This document shows positions 26,802-35,697 of a DNA stretch of 64,000 nt, one piece after another. Both the position numbers and the translations under genes were made by a program. The notes under the pieces are model-generated. The model had not been told where the DNA came from, did no database searches, and was given only the letters and a program-made list of their open reading frames with translations. Every line of letters starts with the position of its first letter. Within the stretch, counting starts at the first letter, position 1. Where the stretch lies: positions 62,001 through 126,000 of the forward strand of contig JBMOOM010000120.1 of the NCBI GenBank assembly GCA_049323275.1. The letters run 5' to 3'. The DNA comes from Taklimakanibacter sp049323275. GTDB taxonomy: Bacteria; Pseudomonadota; Alphaproteobacteria; Rhizobiales; Aestuariivirgaceae.

Positions 26802-27500
26802 TCAGAGCCGCATCATCCGGATGAGCTCTGCGCTCGACATGATGTGACAGTAGATCATGTTGATGATCTCGAGCTCCTTGCGATGGAGCTCGTCCGAACC
26901 GGCCGCGCAGCAATCCTCGACGACGACGACATTGTAGCTTTCATCGGCCAGGCTGCGCACCGTCGAAGACACGCATTGGTCGGTAAAAATTCCGCAACAC
27001 ACGACGTTCCTGATTCCCAGATTGTGGAGGATCAGCCGCAGATTGGTGCCGGTCAGCGCCGAGTCCGTGGTCTTGGTGACAACGATCTCGTCACCAACCG
27101 GCGCTAATTCAGGGACAAGTTGAGACGGATTTTCATCCTTCGGCAGCAGCAGATTGTTCCAGCCCGGCATCTTCTGGCTGAGCGAACGGTCACGGCCATC
27201 CTTGGTGTGGCAGGCGATGCGGGCGAAAAGGCATTCGACGCCGTTCCGGCGAAAGCGCGCCAGAAGGTCGGCGGTGCGCGGGATGACGGTGTCGTGCATC
27301 CGGCGGTGGAAGGGCGTCCAGGCGTCGTAGCGGCGCTGCTCATCGGGCGGCAGCGTGGCGCGGTCAGGACGGGCGAGATACGTATTCTGGACATCGATGA
27401 CGAGAAATGCCGTCTCCTTCCAGCCGAAATCGAGATCGGCCGGCTCCGGCGCACCGTCGTAATAGATCGACCGGAAGGAATTTTTCCAACTCATCGCCAT
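26802..27500 (-). CDS. Cysteine hydrolase of the isochorismatase family
   Basis: 232 aa. The catalytic triad is visible: Asp36 in VIDVQNTY, Lys143 in VVTKTTDSA and Cys176 in GIFTDQCVSST. Members with a Cys hydrolyse amides such as N-carbamoyl compounds, ureidoacrylate or nicotinamide. It ends just before the transporter promoter and diverges from the polyol operon. A role in removing a carbamoyl or amide group from the imported amine is possible but unproven. A second in-frame ATG six bases downstream could be the true start. Confidence 0.85.
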   Translation of the reverse strand: MAMSWKNSFRSIYYDGAPEPADLDFGWKETAFLVIDVQNTYLARPDRATLPPDEQRRYDAWTPFHRRMHDTVIPRTADLLARFRRNGVECLFARIACHTKDGRDRSLSQKMPGWNNLLLPKDENPSQLVPELAPVGDEIVVTKTTDSALTGTNLRLILHNLGIRNVVCCGIFTDQCVSSTVRSLADESYNVVVVEDCCAAGSDELHRKELEIINMIYCHIMSSAELIRMMRL

Positions 27501-27548
27501 CTCGTTTGGAAATAACTTGCGCCATCCATGTCAGCTATGCAACATAAT

Positions 27549-27564
27549 TGTTGTGGGTACAACA
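27549..27564. promoter_or_regulatory. Palindromic operator candidate upstream of polyol operon
   Basis: TGTTGT (27549-27554), GGGT, ACAACA (27559-27564), flanked by direct repeats AACATAA at 27541 and 27561. It lies in the 77-base divergent spacer, 14 bases from the TIM-barrel start, a natural site for repression by the DeoR regulator of the operon. Confidence 0.6.
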
Positions 27565-27577
27565 TAAGAGTGGCGAC

Positions 27578-28252
27578 ATGGACTTCATTTTCATGCTGAC
27601 GCATCACGACAAGACGGTCCAGAACTGTCTTGACGTTTACGACTCCCTGTCCGGCATCGGCCTGAAACATGTGGGTTTCAAGGATGTGGGCGTCGACAAG
27701 GCCACCCTCAAGGAACTGACCCGGCGCATCAAGGCGGATGGCTGCACCGCCTATGTCGAAGTGGTCAGCCAGACGCCGGAGACCATCCGACAGTCGATCA
27801 CCGCTTCGGCCGAACTGGGCGTCGACCGCGTCCTCGGCGGCCAGGACATCAAGCTCGCCATGGACACGTTCAAAGGCGGCGCCCCTGCCTATTATCCGTT
27901 CCCCGGCAAGCCTGTCGGCCATCCCACCAAGCTCGGCGGCACCGCGGCCGATGTCGAGGCGGATTGCCGGAAAGCGGTAAGCTCGGGCTGCCCGGGCGTC
28001 GACCTCCTGGCTTATCGCGCGACCGAGGCCGATCCGCTCGATCTCATACGTGCGGCGCGGCGCGGCGTCGGTGACAATGGCTATCTGATCGTCGCCGGCA
28101 GCATCGACTCGCCCGCCCGCATCAAGGCAGTCGCGGCGGCGGGCGCGGATGCCTTCACCATCGGCTCGGCGGTCTTCGAGGAAGCCTTCGCTCAAGGCGT
28201 CAAGGGCGTGCGCGATCAATGCAAGGCGGTGCTGCGCGCGACCGGTACATGA
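27578..28252 (+). CDS. TIM-barrel protein of unknown function
   Basis: 224 aa from ATG 27578; an upstream TTG is in frame but lies within the operator. The sequence alternates strands and helices, with VEVVSQTPETI and a C-terminal phosphate-binding motif pair (IVAGSID and AFTIGSAVFEE) like HisA/HisF or ribulose-phosphate epimerase barrels. This suggests a phosphorylated sugar or polyol substrate. It is the first gene of an operon with the dehydrogenase, HAD phosphatase, DeoR regulator and FGGY kinase. The reaction cannot be named; aldolase and epimerase are the likeliest. Confidence 0.75.
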   Translation: MDFIFMLTHHDKTVQNCLDVYDSLSGIGLKHVGFKDVGVDKATLKELTRRIKADGCTAYVEVVSQTPETIRQSITASAELGVDRVLGGQDIKLAMDTFKGGAPAYYPFPGKPVGHPTKLGGTAADVEADCRKAVSSGCPGVDLLAYRATEADPLDLIRAARRGVGDNGYLIVAGSIDSPARIKAVAAAGADAFTIGSAVFEEAFAQGVKGVRDQCKAVLRATGT

Positions 28253-28253
28253 A

Positions 28254-29552
28254 ATGGAAACCCTCAGAAAGCTGCTGACGGGCGCTTACCGCGATCCCGA
28301 TACGAGCGAGCTCCTCCATGTGCCGATGAAGGCGCTGGTGATCGAGCCGACGCTCGCCGGGCGCGAGGCGGAGCTCGTCAAGGCGCTCGATCTGCCGAAG
28401 CCCTTCGCGATCCTCTCCGACGACGACACCCATGCCGCGCTGGCGCATCGCGTCGAGCCGGCGCTCGCGTCGCTGGGCGAGATCATCCCGATCAGGCTCG
28501 GCAAGCGGCCGCATCCCGATGATGCGACGGCCGAGCGCGTGATGCAGGCCGGTGCGCGGGCAGGGTCCTATATCGCGGTCGGCTCGGGCAGCATCTGCGA
28601 CCTCGCCAAATATTCCGCCGCCAGGCAAGGCAAGCGCTGCGCCGTCTTCGCCACCGCGCCGTCGATGAACGGTTATACCTCCGTCAATGCCGCCATCACC
28701 GTGCATGGTCACAAGAAATCCCTGGCGGCGATCTCGCCCGACGGCGTCTTCGTCGATCTCGACGTGCTGGCCAAGGCGCCGAAGCGTCTGATCCAGGCGG
28801 GTTTCGGCGATGCGATCTGCCGGTCGACGGCGCAGGTCGACTGGCTCCTGTCGAGCCGTCTCTTCGGCCAGACCTATCGCAACGCGCCCTTCGCCTTCAT
28901 CGCCGATCTCGAGAACCAGCTCGTCGCCGATCCGGGCGCTCTGCTCAAAGGCGATCGCGCGGCGCTCAGCTGCCTCATCCAGATCCTGCTGCTCTCGGGC
29001 TTCGGCATGACTATCTGCGGCGGCTCCTATCCGGCGAGCCAGGGCGAGCATCTGATCAGCCATCACGTGGAGATGATGCCGCCGCAGGGCTGGGAGCCGG
29101 CGCTGCATGGCGAGCAGATCGCTGTCACCACGGTGGTGATGGCGAAGCTCCAGGACCAGCTTCTGGCGCGCGACACCCCGCCGCTGCTCGAGCCCAGCAG
29201 GCTCAATATCGGCGCGCTCAAGTCGCATTTCGGCGATGAGGTGGGGGCCGCCTGCTGGCAGGACATCCAGCCCAAGCTCAGCGACGCGTCGCGGGCGGCG
29301 CGGCTCAATGAAAGACTGCAGGCGATCTGGCCGGCACTGAAGAGCGAGATCGAGCTGGTGCGCCGGTCCTCCGCCGCCATCGACAAGGCGCTGGCCCAGG
29401 TCGAGGCGCCGCGGCGCTACCCGGCGATCGGCCTGTCGCGGTCGTTCTTCAAGAACGCGATCCTGCATGCGCGGGAAATCCGGAATCGCTATACCTTCCT
29501 CGACCTCGCGGCCGATTCAGGCCTCCTGGAACCGGAAAGGCTGATCGATTGA
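28254..29552 (+). CDS. Glycerol-1-phosphate dehydrogenase-like (AraM/EgsA family)
   Basis: Iron- or zinc-type polyol-phosphate dehydrogenase, 432 aa, starting 1 base after the TIM-barrel stop. The dinucleotide site is IAVGSGSICDLAKY. Metal ligands fit the family: Asp in FGDAICRST, His in GEHLISHHVEM and His in LHGEQIAVT. In bacteria this family reduces dihydroxyacetone phosphate to glycerol-1-phosphate (AraM), but operon context with a sugar kinase and HAD phosphatase points to catabolism of another polyol phosphate. Confidence 0.85.
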   Translation: METLRKLLTGAYRDPDTSELLHVPMKALVIEPTLAGREAELVKALDLPKPFAILSDDDTHAALAHRVEPALASLGEIIPIRLGKRPHPDDATAERVMQAGARAGSYIAVGSGSICDLAKYSAARQGKRCAVFATAPSMNGYTSVNAAITVHGHKKSLAAISPDGVFVDLDVLAKAPKRLIQAGFGDAICRSTAQVDWLLSSRLFGQTYRNAPFAFIADLENQLVADPGALLKGDRAALSCLIQILLLSGFGMTICGGSYPASQGEHLISHHVEMMPPQGWEPALHGEQIAVTTVVMAKLQDQLLARDTPPLLEPSRLNIGALKSHFGDEVGAACWQDIQPKLSDASRAARLNERLQAIWPALKSEIELVRRSSAAIDKALAQVEAPRRYPAIGLSRSFFKNAILHAREIRNRYTFLDLAADSGLLEPERLID

Positions 29553-30358
29553 CGACCCTGGCACCTCTCGCTTCCTGTCCGCCCGATGTGCTTCGAGCGG
29601 TGAAGGCGATCCTCACCGATATCGACGATACGCTGACGCTGCACGGCCGCCTGCCGGCGGTTGCCTATCAGGCGCTCGAGGATCTGCGCCGCGCCGGGCT
29701 CAAGGTGATCCCGATCACCGGCCGGCCGGCGGGATGGTGCGATCACATCGCCCGCATGTGGCCGGTCGACGGCATCGTCGGTGAGAACGGCGCGTTTTAT
29801 TTCCGTTACGACGACAAAAGCCGCAAGATGCAGCGTGTCTATGGCCAGCCGGCGGCGGAGCGGCAGGCCAACAACACGAAGCTCGCGGAGCTCGGCGCGC
29901 GCATCCTGAAGGAGTTTCCCGGCACGGCCATCGCGTCCGATCAGGCCTATCGCGAGATCGATATCGCCATCGATTTCTGCGAGGACGTTCCGGCGCTGCC
30001 GCTGGCGACGGCCGAGCACATCCGTCAGACCTTCGAGGCCGAGGGCGCGGTGGCCAAAGTGAGCTCCATCCATGTCAATGCGTGGTTCGGCCGGCATGAC
30101 AAGCTGACCATGACCCGGCGCATGCTCAATGAGTGTTTCGGGATCGATACAGAGCGCGAGAAGCCGCATATTGTCTATGCCGGCGACTCCCCCAATGATG
30201 CGCCGATGTTCGCCTTCTTCCCGAACTCGGTCGGCGTCGCCAATGTGACGCCCTATAAGGATATCATGGCGCATCTGCCGCGCTACGTGACCCGGGCCGA
30301 AGGCGGGGAGGGGTTCGCCGAACTCGCCAAGGCCCTGCTGGAGGCCCGCCATGGATAA
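29549..30358 (+). CDS. HAD-IIB family sugar-phosphatase-like hydrolase
   Basis: 269 aa. It starts at TTG 29549, supported by GGAAAGG eight bases before and by the 4-base overlap with the preceding stop. Motif I is TDIDDTLTL (nucleophile Asp and Asp+2), motif II ITGRP, and motif IV YAGDSPNDAPMF, as in Cof/sucrose-phosphatase type HADs. It most likely dephosphorylates a sugar or polyol phosphate in the same pathway. Confidence 0.85.
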   Translation: MTTLAPLASCPPDVLRAVKAILTDIDDTLTLHGRLPAVAYQALEDLRRAGLKVIPITGRPAGWCDHIARMWPVDGIVGENGAFYFRYDDKSRKMQRVYGQPAAERQANNTKLAELGARILKEFPGTAIASDQAYREIDIAIDFCEDVPALPLATAEHIRQTFEAEGAVAKVSSIHVNAWFGRHDKLTMTRRMLNECFGIDTEREKPHIVYAGDSPNDAPMFAFFPNSVGVANVTPYKDIMAHLPRYVTRAEGGEGFAELAKALLEARHG

Positions 30359-31145
30359 ATTGTCCAAGCGCGAGAGACAGGACCGCATCCTAACCCGTCT
30401 CAACACCACGGTCGCGGTGCGCATTTCCGATCTCGCCGAGGAGTTCGACGTCACCACCGAAACGATCAGGCGCGATCTCGATGCGCTCGCCGAGCGTGGC
30501 CTCCTGGCGCGCACCTATGGCGGCGCGGCGATGCGGGCGCTCTCGGATGAGCCCGGCATCGCGGCGCGCGCCCAGACCTATGTCGCCGAGCGCGAGCGCA
30601 TTGCCCAGACCGCGGCGCGCCTGGTGAAAGCCGGCGACGTGCTCATCATCGATGCCGGCTCCACGACGTCGCATCTGGCCAAGGTGCTGGCGCAGCTCCC
30701 GATCGAATTCAAGGCGATCACCAATTCGATCGGCGTGGCGCGGTTGCTCGGTCAATCCGACACGGCCTCCGTGCTGCTCTGCCCGGGGGATCTGCGTCTG
30801 ACGGAAGAAGGCGTGTTCGGACCCGAGACGCTCGACTTCCTCGACCGCTATCATGCCAATCTCGCCTTCATCGGCGCCGGCGGTTTCACGGCGAACGAAA
30901 TCAGCGACGCCGATGCGGCGGGAGCCGCGGTGAAGCGCAAGATCATCGCGCGTTCGGAACGCGTCTATCTCCTGGCCGACCAGACCAAGGCCGGCATAAC
31001 GCAATTCGCGACGATCTGCGCTCTGGCCGCCATCGACGGCCTCATTACCGACGCCAGGCCCGACGACGCGCTGGTGCGCGCGCTCAGCGAGGCGCAAGTC
31101 GAGCTCAGCGTGGCAGAGCAAGGGAAGACCGGCATCGCCGCATGA
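30351..31145 (+). CDS. DeoR-family transcriptional regulator
   Basis: 264 aa. N-terminal winged helix (residues 1-60: ISDLAEEFDVTTETIRRDLDAL is the family's HTH signature) and a C-terminal sugar-phosphate-binding domain with IIDAGSTTSHLA and the conserved LLADQTKAG. It likely represses this operon through the palindrome at 27549-27564 until a phosphorylated intermediate appears. It overlaps the HAD gene by 8 bases and the kinase by 4. Confidence 0.92.
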   Translation: MDKLSKRERQDRILTRLNTTVAVRISDLAEEFDVTTETIRRDLDALAERGLLARTYGGAAMRALSDEPGIAARAQTYVAERERIAQTAARLVKAGDVLIIDAGSTTSHLAKVLAQLPIEFKAITNSIGVARLLGQSDTASVLLCPGDLRLTEEGVFGPETLDFLDRYHANLAFIGAGGFTANEISDADAAGAAVKRKIIARSERVYLLADQTKAGITQFATICALAAIDGLITDARPDDALVRALSEAQVELSVAEQGKTGIAA

Positions 31146-32584
31146 TCGTCGGCATCGACATCGGCACCCAAAGTCTCAAGGCGATCGTCCTCGCCCCTGA
31201 GATGAAGGTCATCGCCGAGCATGCCGTTCCCTACAGGCCGAATTTTCCGCGCGCCGGCTGGGCGGAGCAGGACCCTCATCTGTGGGAAGAGGCGCTCGGA
31301 CCTGCCATTCACGGCGCCCTCGCCAAGGCCGGGCGCAAGGCCGGCGAAGTAAAGGCACTGGGTATCGGCGGCCAGCTCGATGGTTGCGTCGCCATCGACC
31401 GGCACGGAAAGCCGCTCCATCCCTGTCTGATCTGGATGGACCGGCGCGCCGAGATCGACGGCGTCGATGCCGATGCGGTTCATGCACGCTGCGGCGTGGT
31501 CCTCGACGCGACCCATGTCGCCGCCAAGATCCGCTGGCTCAAGCGGCATGTGCCGGCGGTTTCCGAGGCGGTGAAATTTCATGTGCCGGTGTCCTATCTG
31601 GTGTCGCGGCTGACCGGCGCCCATGCGATCGATCATGCCACCGCCTCGACCAGCATGGTCTATGGTCTCGAGGCGCGGGCCTATGACCAGATGCTGCTCG
31701 CGGCCTTCGGGATCGGCGAGGAGGAATTGCCGGCAGTTTTGGACATGGCCGACAAAGCCGGTTCATTGACGGCAGACGGCGCCCGGGTGACGGGCCTGCC
31801 GAAGGGCATTCCGGTCGCGGTCGGCACGGGGGACGATTTCTCCTCGTCGCTGGGGGCTGGACTCACGGCGCCCGGCCGGTTCATCAATGTGCTCGGGACC
31901 GCCGAGGTGACGGGAGGCTTGCATGATGCGCCGCTCGTCGATCCGGGCCGGCTCGTCGAGACGCATGCTTTCCTGGGCGGGCGCTATTTCATCGAGAATC
32001 CGGGCTGGCTGTCGGGCGGCGCCCTCGTCTGGTTCCGCGATACGTTCCGGCTCACGAGTTTCGACGAATTGACGGGGCTTGCGGGGCAGGTCGCGCCGGG
32101 GGCCGAAGGTCTGACATTCATCCCTGCTTTGTCCGGCGCCATGGCGCCGGAATGGATCGCCTCGGCGCGCGGCGCCTTCTACGGCCTCACCCCCGCGCAT
32201 GGCGCTCCGCATCTGGCGCGCGCACTGCTCGAAGGGCTCGCTTTCGCCATGCGGGACGTGTTCGAGCGCACACAGAAATTGGGGCTCTCGGCCGAGGCCC
32301 TGCGGATCGTGGGCGGCGGGGCGCGCAGCTCGCTGTGGAAGCAGATTCGTGCCGATCTCATCGGCCTGCCGGCCGAAACGCCGCTCCATACCGATACGTC
32401 AGCGATCGGCGCCGCCGTCCTCGCCGGCAAGGCCGCGGGGCTCGTCGCGGATATCGGCGCGACAGTCGCCGCCCTCAATCCCGTCGCGGATGTGACTTTG
32501 CCGCTTGTTCGGCACAAGCAAGCCTATGACAATGCATATTGGCGCTATCGCCAGCTGTTCACGTCATTGAGGCCCTTGTTCTGA
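31142..32584 (+). CDS. FGGY-family carbohydrate kinase (xylulokinase-like)
   Basis: 480 aa sugar/polyol kinase. The N-terminal ATPase fold begins IVGIDIGTQSLKAIV; the catalytic Asp is in GTGDDFSSSLGAG; the second-domain motif is VGGGARSSLWKQ. The length and motifs match xylulokinase-like FGGY enzymes. It would phosphorylate the entering ketose or polyol. ATGA overlap with the DeoR gene. Confidence 0.9.
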   Translation: MIVGIDIGTQSLKAIVLAPEMKVIAEHAVPYRPNFPRAGWAEQDPHLWEEALGPAIHGALAKAGRKAGEVKALGIGGQLDGCVAIDRHGKPLHPCLIWMDRRAEIDGVDADAVHARCGVVLDATHVAAKIRWLKRHVPAVSEAVKFHVPVSYLVSRLTGAHAIDHATASTSMVYGLEARAYDQMLLAAFGIGEEELPAVLDMADKAGSLTADGARVTGLPKGIPVAVGTGDDFSSSLGAGLTAPGRFINVLGTAEVTGGLHDAPLVDPGRLVETHAFLGGRYFIENPGWLSGGALVWFRDTFRLTSFDELTGLAGQVAPGAEGLTFIPALSGAMAPEWIASARGAFYGLTPAHGAPHLARALLEGLAFAMRDVFERTQKLGLSAEALRIVGGGARSSLWKQIRADLIGLPAETPLHTDTSAIGAAVLAGKAAGLVADIGATVAALNPVADVTLPLVRHKQAYDNAYWRYRQLFTSLRPLF

Positions 32585-33618
32585 TCCGCATACTCTTCAC
32601 GCTTGCTTTGGGCGCCCTAGGCGGCGCCGTCTTCGCCTATCTACATCTGCCGGCGCCGTGGCTCGCCGGCAGCATGATCGTGGCGATCATCACCGTATTG
32701 TCGGGGGTGAAGCTCTCGGTGCCGTCCTATCTGCGCATTCTCGCCTTCATCATTCTCGGTGTGCAGATCGGGAGCAGCGTCACGCCGGAGACGCTCGCCA
32801 CGGCCGGACGCTGGCCGTTGAGCCTGGTGATGCTGGTGCTGACGGTCATGGTGGTGACGGCCGCCTGCTATCTGTTCTACCGGCGGGTGCGCGGCTGGCC
32901 GAAGGCCGACGCGCTGTTTTCGAGCCTGCCCGGCGCGCTGGCCATGGTCGTCGCCATGGCGGACGAGGCGAAGGCCGACATGCGTCGGGTGATCATCGCC
33001 CAGAGCATCCGGTTGTTCTTCCTGGTCGCGGCTCTGCCGATCGTCATCACCAATCTGTCGCCGGCGGCCATGCCCCCGGTGGTGACGGTGCCGACGGTAT
33101 GGTGGGAGATCGTGCTCGTCTTCCTGGCAAGTGCGGCGGCGGCGCTGCTGCTCAATCATTTCAAGTTTCCGGCCGGGCTATTCATCGGCTCGATCCTGGT
33201 CAGCGCCGGCTTCTTCCTGGGGGGCATCGCCCACGGCGCCTTGCCGGCGCCGGCATTGATCCTCGCCAATGTGATCCTCGGCACGCTGCTCGCCAGCCGG
33301 TTTCAGGATTTCAGCCCTGGCGAACTGCTCTACGGCCTGGCGGACGGCCTTGCCGGCTTCGCCATCGCCTTGGCGATCTCGATCCTGGGGGCCGTTCTGG
33401 CCGCCCTCATCGCCCATCTGCCCTTTGCCTTGACGCTGCTCGCCTTCTCGCCGGGCGGGCTCGATGCGATGACGGTCATCGCGCTCGCCCTCAATCTCGA
33501 CCCGGCCTATGTCGGGGCCCATCAGCTCGCGCGGTATTTCCTCATGAGCCTCGCCATCCCGCCGCTCGCCGCCTATCTGCTGAGGCCGCGGCTGCCGCCG
33601 CCATCGTCCGGCGAATAG
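32539..33618 (+). CDS. AbrB/AmpE-type multi-helix membrane protein
   Basis: 359 aa integral membrane protein with about ten helices of the AbrB transporter family (PF05145 type): paired repeats with LPAPWLAGSMIVAI and FPAGLFIGSILVSAG. The frame starts at TTG 32539 and overlaps the kinase by 46 bases with no clear ribosome site; a non-standard start nearer 32566-32581 is possible. Function is unknown; a transport role is assumed for the family. Last gene of the polyol operon. Confidence 0.78.
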   Translation: MALSPAVHVIEALVLIRILFTLALGALGGAVFAYLHLPAPWLAGSMIVAIITVLSGVKLSVPSYLRILAFIILGVQIGSSVTPETLATAGRWPLSLVMLVLTVMVVTAACYLFYRRVRGWPKADALFSSLPGALAMVVAMADEAKADMRRVIIAQSIRLFFLVAALPIVITNLSPAAMPPVVTVPTVWWEIVLVFLASAAAALLLNHFKFPAGLFIGSILVSAGFFLGGIAHGALPAPALILANVILGTLLASRFQDFSPGELLYGLADGLAGFAIALAISILGAVLAALIAHLPFALTLLAFSPGGLDAMTVIALALNLDPAYVGAHQLARYFLMSLAIPPLAAYLLRPRLPPPSSGE

Positions 33619-33708
33619 CGATTCCAGCGAATCGTGCCCACGGGTAAAAGGCCACCGTTCCGCCTTATTGGAATGGTGCAAGGCGGCTGATATTGTTGGA
33701 GTTCAAGG

Positions 33709-34422
33709 ATGTCGATGCGGCCCATGCGCGAAATAATGGTCCAGCTCCTGGCGACCGTCATGATCCCGCTCACGGTGGCGGGAACCGGCCTCTATTACAC
33801 GCGCTGGCAGCAGAATCTGAGCGACCTCAAGACCATGATCGACCTGGTCAGCGACGAAAATTCCGAGAAGCGCAAATTCGGCGTCGCCATGCTCGAATAT
33901 CTGCTCAAGAACGACAAGGTGCCGGTCGAGTTCGTCGCCGCCCAGCTCGACTATGCCAACTCTTCATCCGACAAGCAGATGCTGCCTTTGATGGAGGCCG
34001 CGCTGATGAAAGCCTCGGATGAGAATCCCGCCGTCGCCGAGACCTTCCGCAAGGCGCTCGAGCGCCTGCCGAGCCGGCTCTTCGTCCATGCCATGAACGA
34101 CCAGCAGCGCGCCTGCATCGCCACCATGCTTCTGTCGCTGAAGGACGCCGACCGCACCCAGATCTCGGTGCCGCTGATCGCGCAGGTCAACTGGGACGGC
34201 AAGCAGCATGAATTGCGGGTGCTCAAGGACAGCGACATGGAGCGTGGCCAGGCCATCGCCAACATGTTCGGCGCGCTCGGCCTCGAGCTCAAGGTGATCA
34301 ATCTCACCACCATCTGGGAAGGCGCCAAGAAGGTCCGGCCCAACACCTTCGAATTGTGGTTCGGCGATGCACCGCTGCCGACGGTTTGCGGCGGATCGGC
34401 CCAGCCGGTCAAAACTCAGTAG
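33709..34422 (+). CDS. Membrane-anchored protein of unknown function
   Basis: 237 aa with GGAG seven bases before ATG 33709. One N-terminal helix (residues ~8-28), then ~130 residues of short helices (KRKFGVAMLEYLLKNDKV, reminiscent of HEAT-like packing) and a compact alpha/beta C-terminal domain (LRVLKDSDMERGQAIANMF). Type II topology is likely. No family is recognised. Its stop overlaps the convergent YbaK gene by 7 bases. Confidence 0.65.
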   Translation: MSMRPMREIMVQLLATVMIPLTVAGTGLYYTRWQQNLSDLKTMIDLVSDENSEKRKFGVAMLEYLLKNDKVPVEFVAAQLDYANSSSDKQMLPLMEAALMKASDENPAVAETFRKALERLPSRLFVHAMNDQQRACIATMLLSLKDADRTQISVPLIAQVNWDGKQHELRVLKDSDMERGQAIANMFGALGLELKVINLTTIWEGAKKVRPNTFELWFGDAPLPTVCGGSAQPVKTQ

Positions 34423-34895
34423 ACGACGAGCGTCTCGGCGCCGGTCTTGGCCTGAAGGTCCCGGGGCGTGAGCCGCATGACGCAATGCGGCGTGCCGGCG
34501 GCGGCCCATACGCTGTCATAGGCCAGAAGGTCGGCATCGATGAAAGTCTTGAGCGGCGTGTCATGGCCGAAGGGCGGGATGCCGCCGATGGCATAGCCGG
34601 TGGTGCCGCGGACATAGCTGGCGTCCGGGCGCGCCAGGCTTTCACCGATCACGGCCGCCGCCTTTTTCTCATTGACCCGATTCTTGCCCGAAACCAGCAG
34701 CAGATAGGGTGTGCCCGATTGGGCGCCCCGGAAAACGAGCGACTTGACGATCTGGGCGACTTCGCAGCTGCAGGCGGCAGCGGCTTCCTCGGCGGTACGG
34801 GTGCTGTCCGCCATGGTGACGATGTGAGGGGAAAGGCCAAGGCGCTTCGCCGCATCGGCGACGCGCTGGGCGCTGGAAGGCAGTGGATTGTCCAT
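34416..34895 (-). CDS. YbaK/EbsC-type aminoacyl-tRNA deacylase
   Basis: 159 aa editing-domain protein that clears mischarged tRNA (Cys-tRNAPro for YbaK). It contains the family motifs IVKSLVFRG and the signature TGYAIGGIPPFGH, and a conserved Lys in SGKNRVNEKKAA. Stand-alone, normal length. The exact tRNA specificity cannot be told. Confidence 0.9.
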   Translation of the reverse strand: MDNPLPSSAQRVADAAKRLGLSPHIVTMADSTRTAEEAAAACSCEVAQIVKSLVFRGAQSGTPYLLLVSGKNRVNEKKAAAVIGESLARPDASYVRGTTGYAIGGIPPFGHDTPLKTFIDADLLAYDSVWAAAGTPHCVMRLTPRDLQAKTGAETLVVY

Positions 34896-35006
34896 TTCGG
34901 TCGTGGCTTTGCTGGTGCGAGAGTTGCAAGATACGGAAATAACTGAAGAAACGAGTCTTTTGCGGCCTATTTTGGCACAGTCGGTTCATAAATCGGGAGC
35001 ATTCTA

Positions 35007-35561
35007 GTGGTTTCCCCTCTGTCGACAAGATTGCCAGGAGAGCAGAGCCTGAACGGGGCGCTGCGCCAGGCCCGCCTGGCCGAGGCGGCCCATTTCGATG
35101 CGGTCCTGGATATCAGGGACGCGCAGACGCTCCGCCTGCAAGTCCTGAAAGACGACCTCGTGCCGGTCGTGGCCGGCAACAGTGCCGCCACATCCTTCAT
35201 CGACCTGGCGCTCGTGCCAGGCGACCCGCCGCGCCTATGGGTCGACCTCATCACCTCCGTGGTCATGGCGCCGGACCCCCGCACCTACCGGCTCGTCCAG
35301 GACAGCCCGGCAGGGCGTCAGACGCTGCTCGAGACGACGAACCGCGCCGAAATGATCGAGCGCATCACCCAGCATATCGCCCACCGCCTGATCGCCCGGG
35401 AGCGGGAGATCACGGCCATTTCCGCCCCAATAGCAGGCCCGAAAACAGGGATCGTCGGCCATTCGACCACAGCCTTGATCCTCGCCTGGCTGTCCGGCTT
35501 TTCCATCGGGGCATTGGCGCTATTTATTGCCGGAGTGTTGATTTCCCGGCTCACCGGATAG
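35007..35561 (+). CDS. Tail-anchored membrane protein of unknown function
   Basis: 184 aa from GTG 35007, preceded by GGGAG. Soluble alpha/beta N-terminal part (~130 residues, AAHFDAVLDIRDAQTLRLQ), then a single hydrophobic helix at about 157-180 ending ISRLTG. Such a layout suggests tail anchoring with a cytoplasmic body. It lies just upstream of the sphingolipid operon on the same strand, separated by 136 AT-rich bases. No family recognised. Confidence 0.62.
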   Translation: MVSPLSTRLPGEQSLNGALRQARLAEAAHFDAVLDIRDAQTLRLQVLKDDLVPVVAGNSAATSFIDLALVPGDPPRLWVDLITSVVMAPDPRTYRLVQDSPAGRQTLLETTNRAEMIERITQHIAHRLIAREREITAISAPIAGPKTGIVGHSTTALILAWLSGFSIGALALFIAGVLISRLTG

Positions 35562-35697
35562 CGTCGTTAATAATCTGAAATACCTTTTGATTTTAAGCTT
35601 TCCCGTCCCGCTGTTAGCTAAGGAACAGGGGATTTCAGCGAGTCTTGCCCGTTTCGGGGCGCTGTCGGGAAATACTTAGTAAGGTCAAGAGGTTAAG

